Assembly (NCBI GenBank): GCA_023404715.1
Contig: JAEYAR010000144.1
Span: 1 to 15,762 of the forward strand
Reading direction: 5' to 3'
Source: Bacillota bacterium
GTDB lineage: Bacteria > Bacillota > Clostridia > Christensenellales > Aristaeellaceae
DNA length: 15,762 nucleotides
Each line of letters starts with the position of its first letter. The stretch's first letter is position 1. The notes below the pieces were generated by a model, which did no database searches, was not told the origin of the DNA, and was given only the letters and a program-made list of their open reading frames with translations. Both the position numbers and the translations under genes were made by a program. This document shows positions 15,161 to 15,762 of the stretch, in pieces.

Positions 15161-15762
15161 ATGAAAATTTCTAAAAAGGATGCGCTGATGTGGCTTGAAT
15201 TCTTCGCGGCCTTGCCCGAGGACGAGGAGATCATGCCCCGCCAGCAGGAGATCGCTTACGCAGCCCTCGCGCAGATCGAGGCGGCGGTCGACGCGCGCAA
15301 CGCGGCGCTCATGGGCGAAATACGCCATTTGAAGACGCTGGGAGGCAGAACCTTTTACGTGGGCAACGAGCGCAAATTCCCCATGGGCTGCCGCTCTTGC
15401 CTGTTCGGCACGGGGCTGAGCGCGATCCGCAAGACGAACAAGTGCAATCTCGCCTGCAAGTTCTGCTATGATTACGGCGAGCTGGAACGCATCCCCCCGA
15501 TCGGCGAGGGTCTGTGGGAGATCGGCGGCACGAAGTTTTACGAGCGGGACATCGACCTGCTGCTCAGCATTCAGAAAAAGCCCACGGGCATCTCTTACGT
15601 CTATCTGGAGCCGTTCATGGAGATCGAAAAATACTACGGGATCATTCGCAAATTCAAAGCGGCCGAAATATACCAGCACCTTTACACGAACGGCGTGCTG
15701 GCAAAGGAGGAGACGCTACGCGCGCTGGGCGAGGCGGGCCTTGACGAGATACGCTTCAATCT
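15161..15762 (+). CDS. Radical SAM protein (5' part, cut by window end)
   Basis: The frame is open from ATG 15161 to the window edge, giving 200 codons of an incomplete gene. A ribosome site GGTGGAGGG (15145-15153) precedes the ATG. The radical SAM iron-sulfur motif CxxxCxxC is at C95, C99 and C102 (KCNLACKFCYDYGE). The first 60 residues are an acidic helical extension, and two more cysteines, C77 and C80 (GCRSC), stand 15 residues ahead of the cluster motif. Later blocks include PPIGEGLWEIGGTKFYERDIDLL and YVYLEPFMEIEKYYGII, followed by HLYTNGVLA, the usual strand after the SAM-binding region. I recognise the general type, found in anaerobic Firmicutes and annotated only as radical SAM protein, but not a reaction. 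It starts 42 bp after the YbaK stop with no terminator between, so it may belong to the same operon. Confidence 0.87.
   Translation, partial: MKISKKDALMWLEFFAALPEDEEIMPRQQEIAYAALAQIEAAVDARNAALMGEIRHLKTLGGRTFYVGNERKFPMGCRSCLFGTGLSAIRKTNKCNLACKFCYDYGELERIPPIGEGLWEIGGTKFYERDIDLLLSIQKKPTGISYVYLEPFMEIEKYYGIIRKFKAAEIYQHLYTNGVLAKEETLRALGEAGLDEIRFN

Noticed and set aside
14669..15679. A 336-codon minus-strand frame opposite YbaK and the radical SAM gene
   Set aside because: Both plus-strand genes are recognised by conserved motifs, and the antisense product is low-complexity and unlike any family I know.
1..15762. CRISPR arrays, tRNA or rRNA genes, insertion sequences
   Set aside because: Reading both strands I found no regularly spaced repeats, no tRNA-like cloverleaf, no rRNA signature and no transposase motif.

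Overview
The window is GC-rich bacterial DNA, densely packed, with strong purine-rich Shine-Dalgarno sites (GGAGG type), frequent 4-bp stop/start overlaps (GTGA, ATGA, TTGA) and several GTG or TTG starts. Together with the gene families (Wzx-type flippase, FrhB-like ferredoxin protein, an EndoQ-UvrD fusion, AEC transporter, YbaK, a Clostridia-type radical SAM protein) this suggests a high-GC member of the Clostridia/Firmicutes, perhaps a gut anaerobe. That assignment is inference; there is no rRNA in the window.

Region 1 (1-7372, plus strand) is the distal part of a surface-polysaccharide locus followed by accessory enzymes. In order: the tail of an upstream gene, a polysaccharide pyruvyl transferase family protein, a Wzx-like flippase, an FrhB-like iron-sulfur protein, a membrane-anchored Mrr-like nuclease, a SagB-type nitroreductase, a GNAT acetyltransferase, an NADPH-dependent flavodoxin-fold reductase and a second GNAT. 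Junctions are tight or overlapping, so it reads as one operon or two nested ones. The first three full genes plausibly modify and export a glycan. The later genes look like a cargo of redox, acetylation and nuclease functions. The stretch 5364-6152 looks more AT-rich than its neighbours and may be acquired. A strong hairpin at 7328-7372 separates this operon from the convergent one.

Region 2 (7427-12449, minus strand) reads 12449 to 7427: an EndoQ endonuclease fused to a compact UvrD-type helicase, a family-2 glycosyltransferase, and an AEC-family permease. They are spaced by 10 and 24 bp and are probably co-transcribed from the divergent intergenic region 12450-12676.

Region 3 (12677-15762, plus strand) holds two family-2 glycosyltransferases with C-terminal membrane segments (the second ExoA-like), a YbaK-type aminoacyl-tRNA deacylase, and the first 200 codons of a radical SAM protein that runs off the window. 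The two glycosyltransferases and YbaK overlap each other.

The most striking item is the EndoQ-UvrD single polypeptide: a deaminated-base endonuclease joined to a helicase motor, with a clamp-binding-like C-terminal peptide. No rRNA, tRNA, CRISPR array, transposase or prophage gene was seen.
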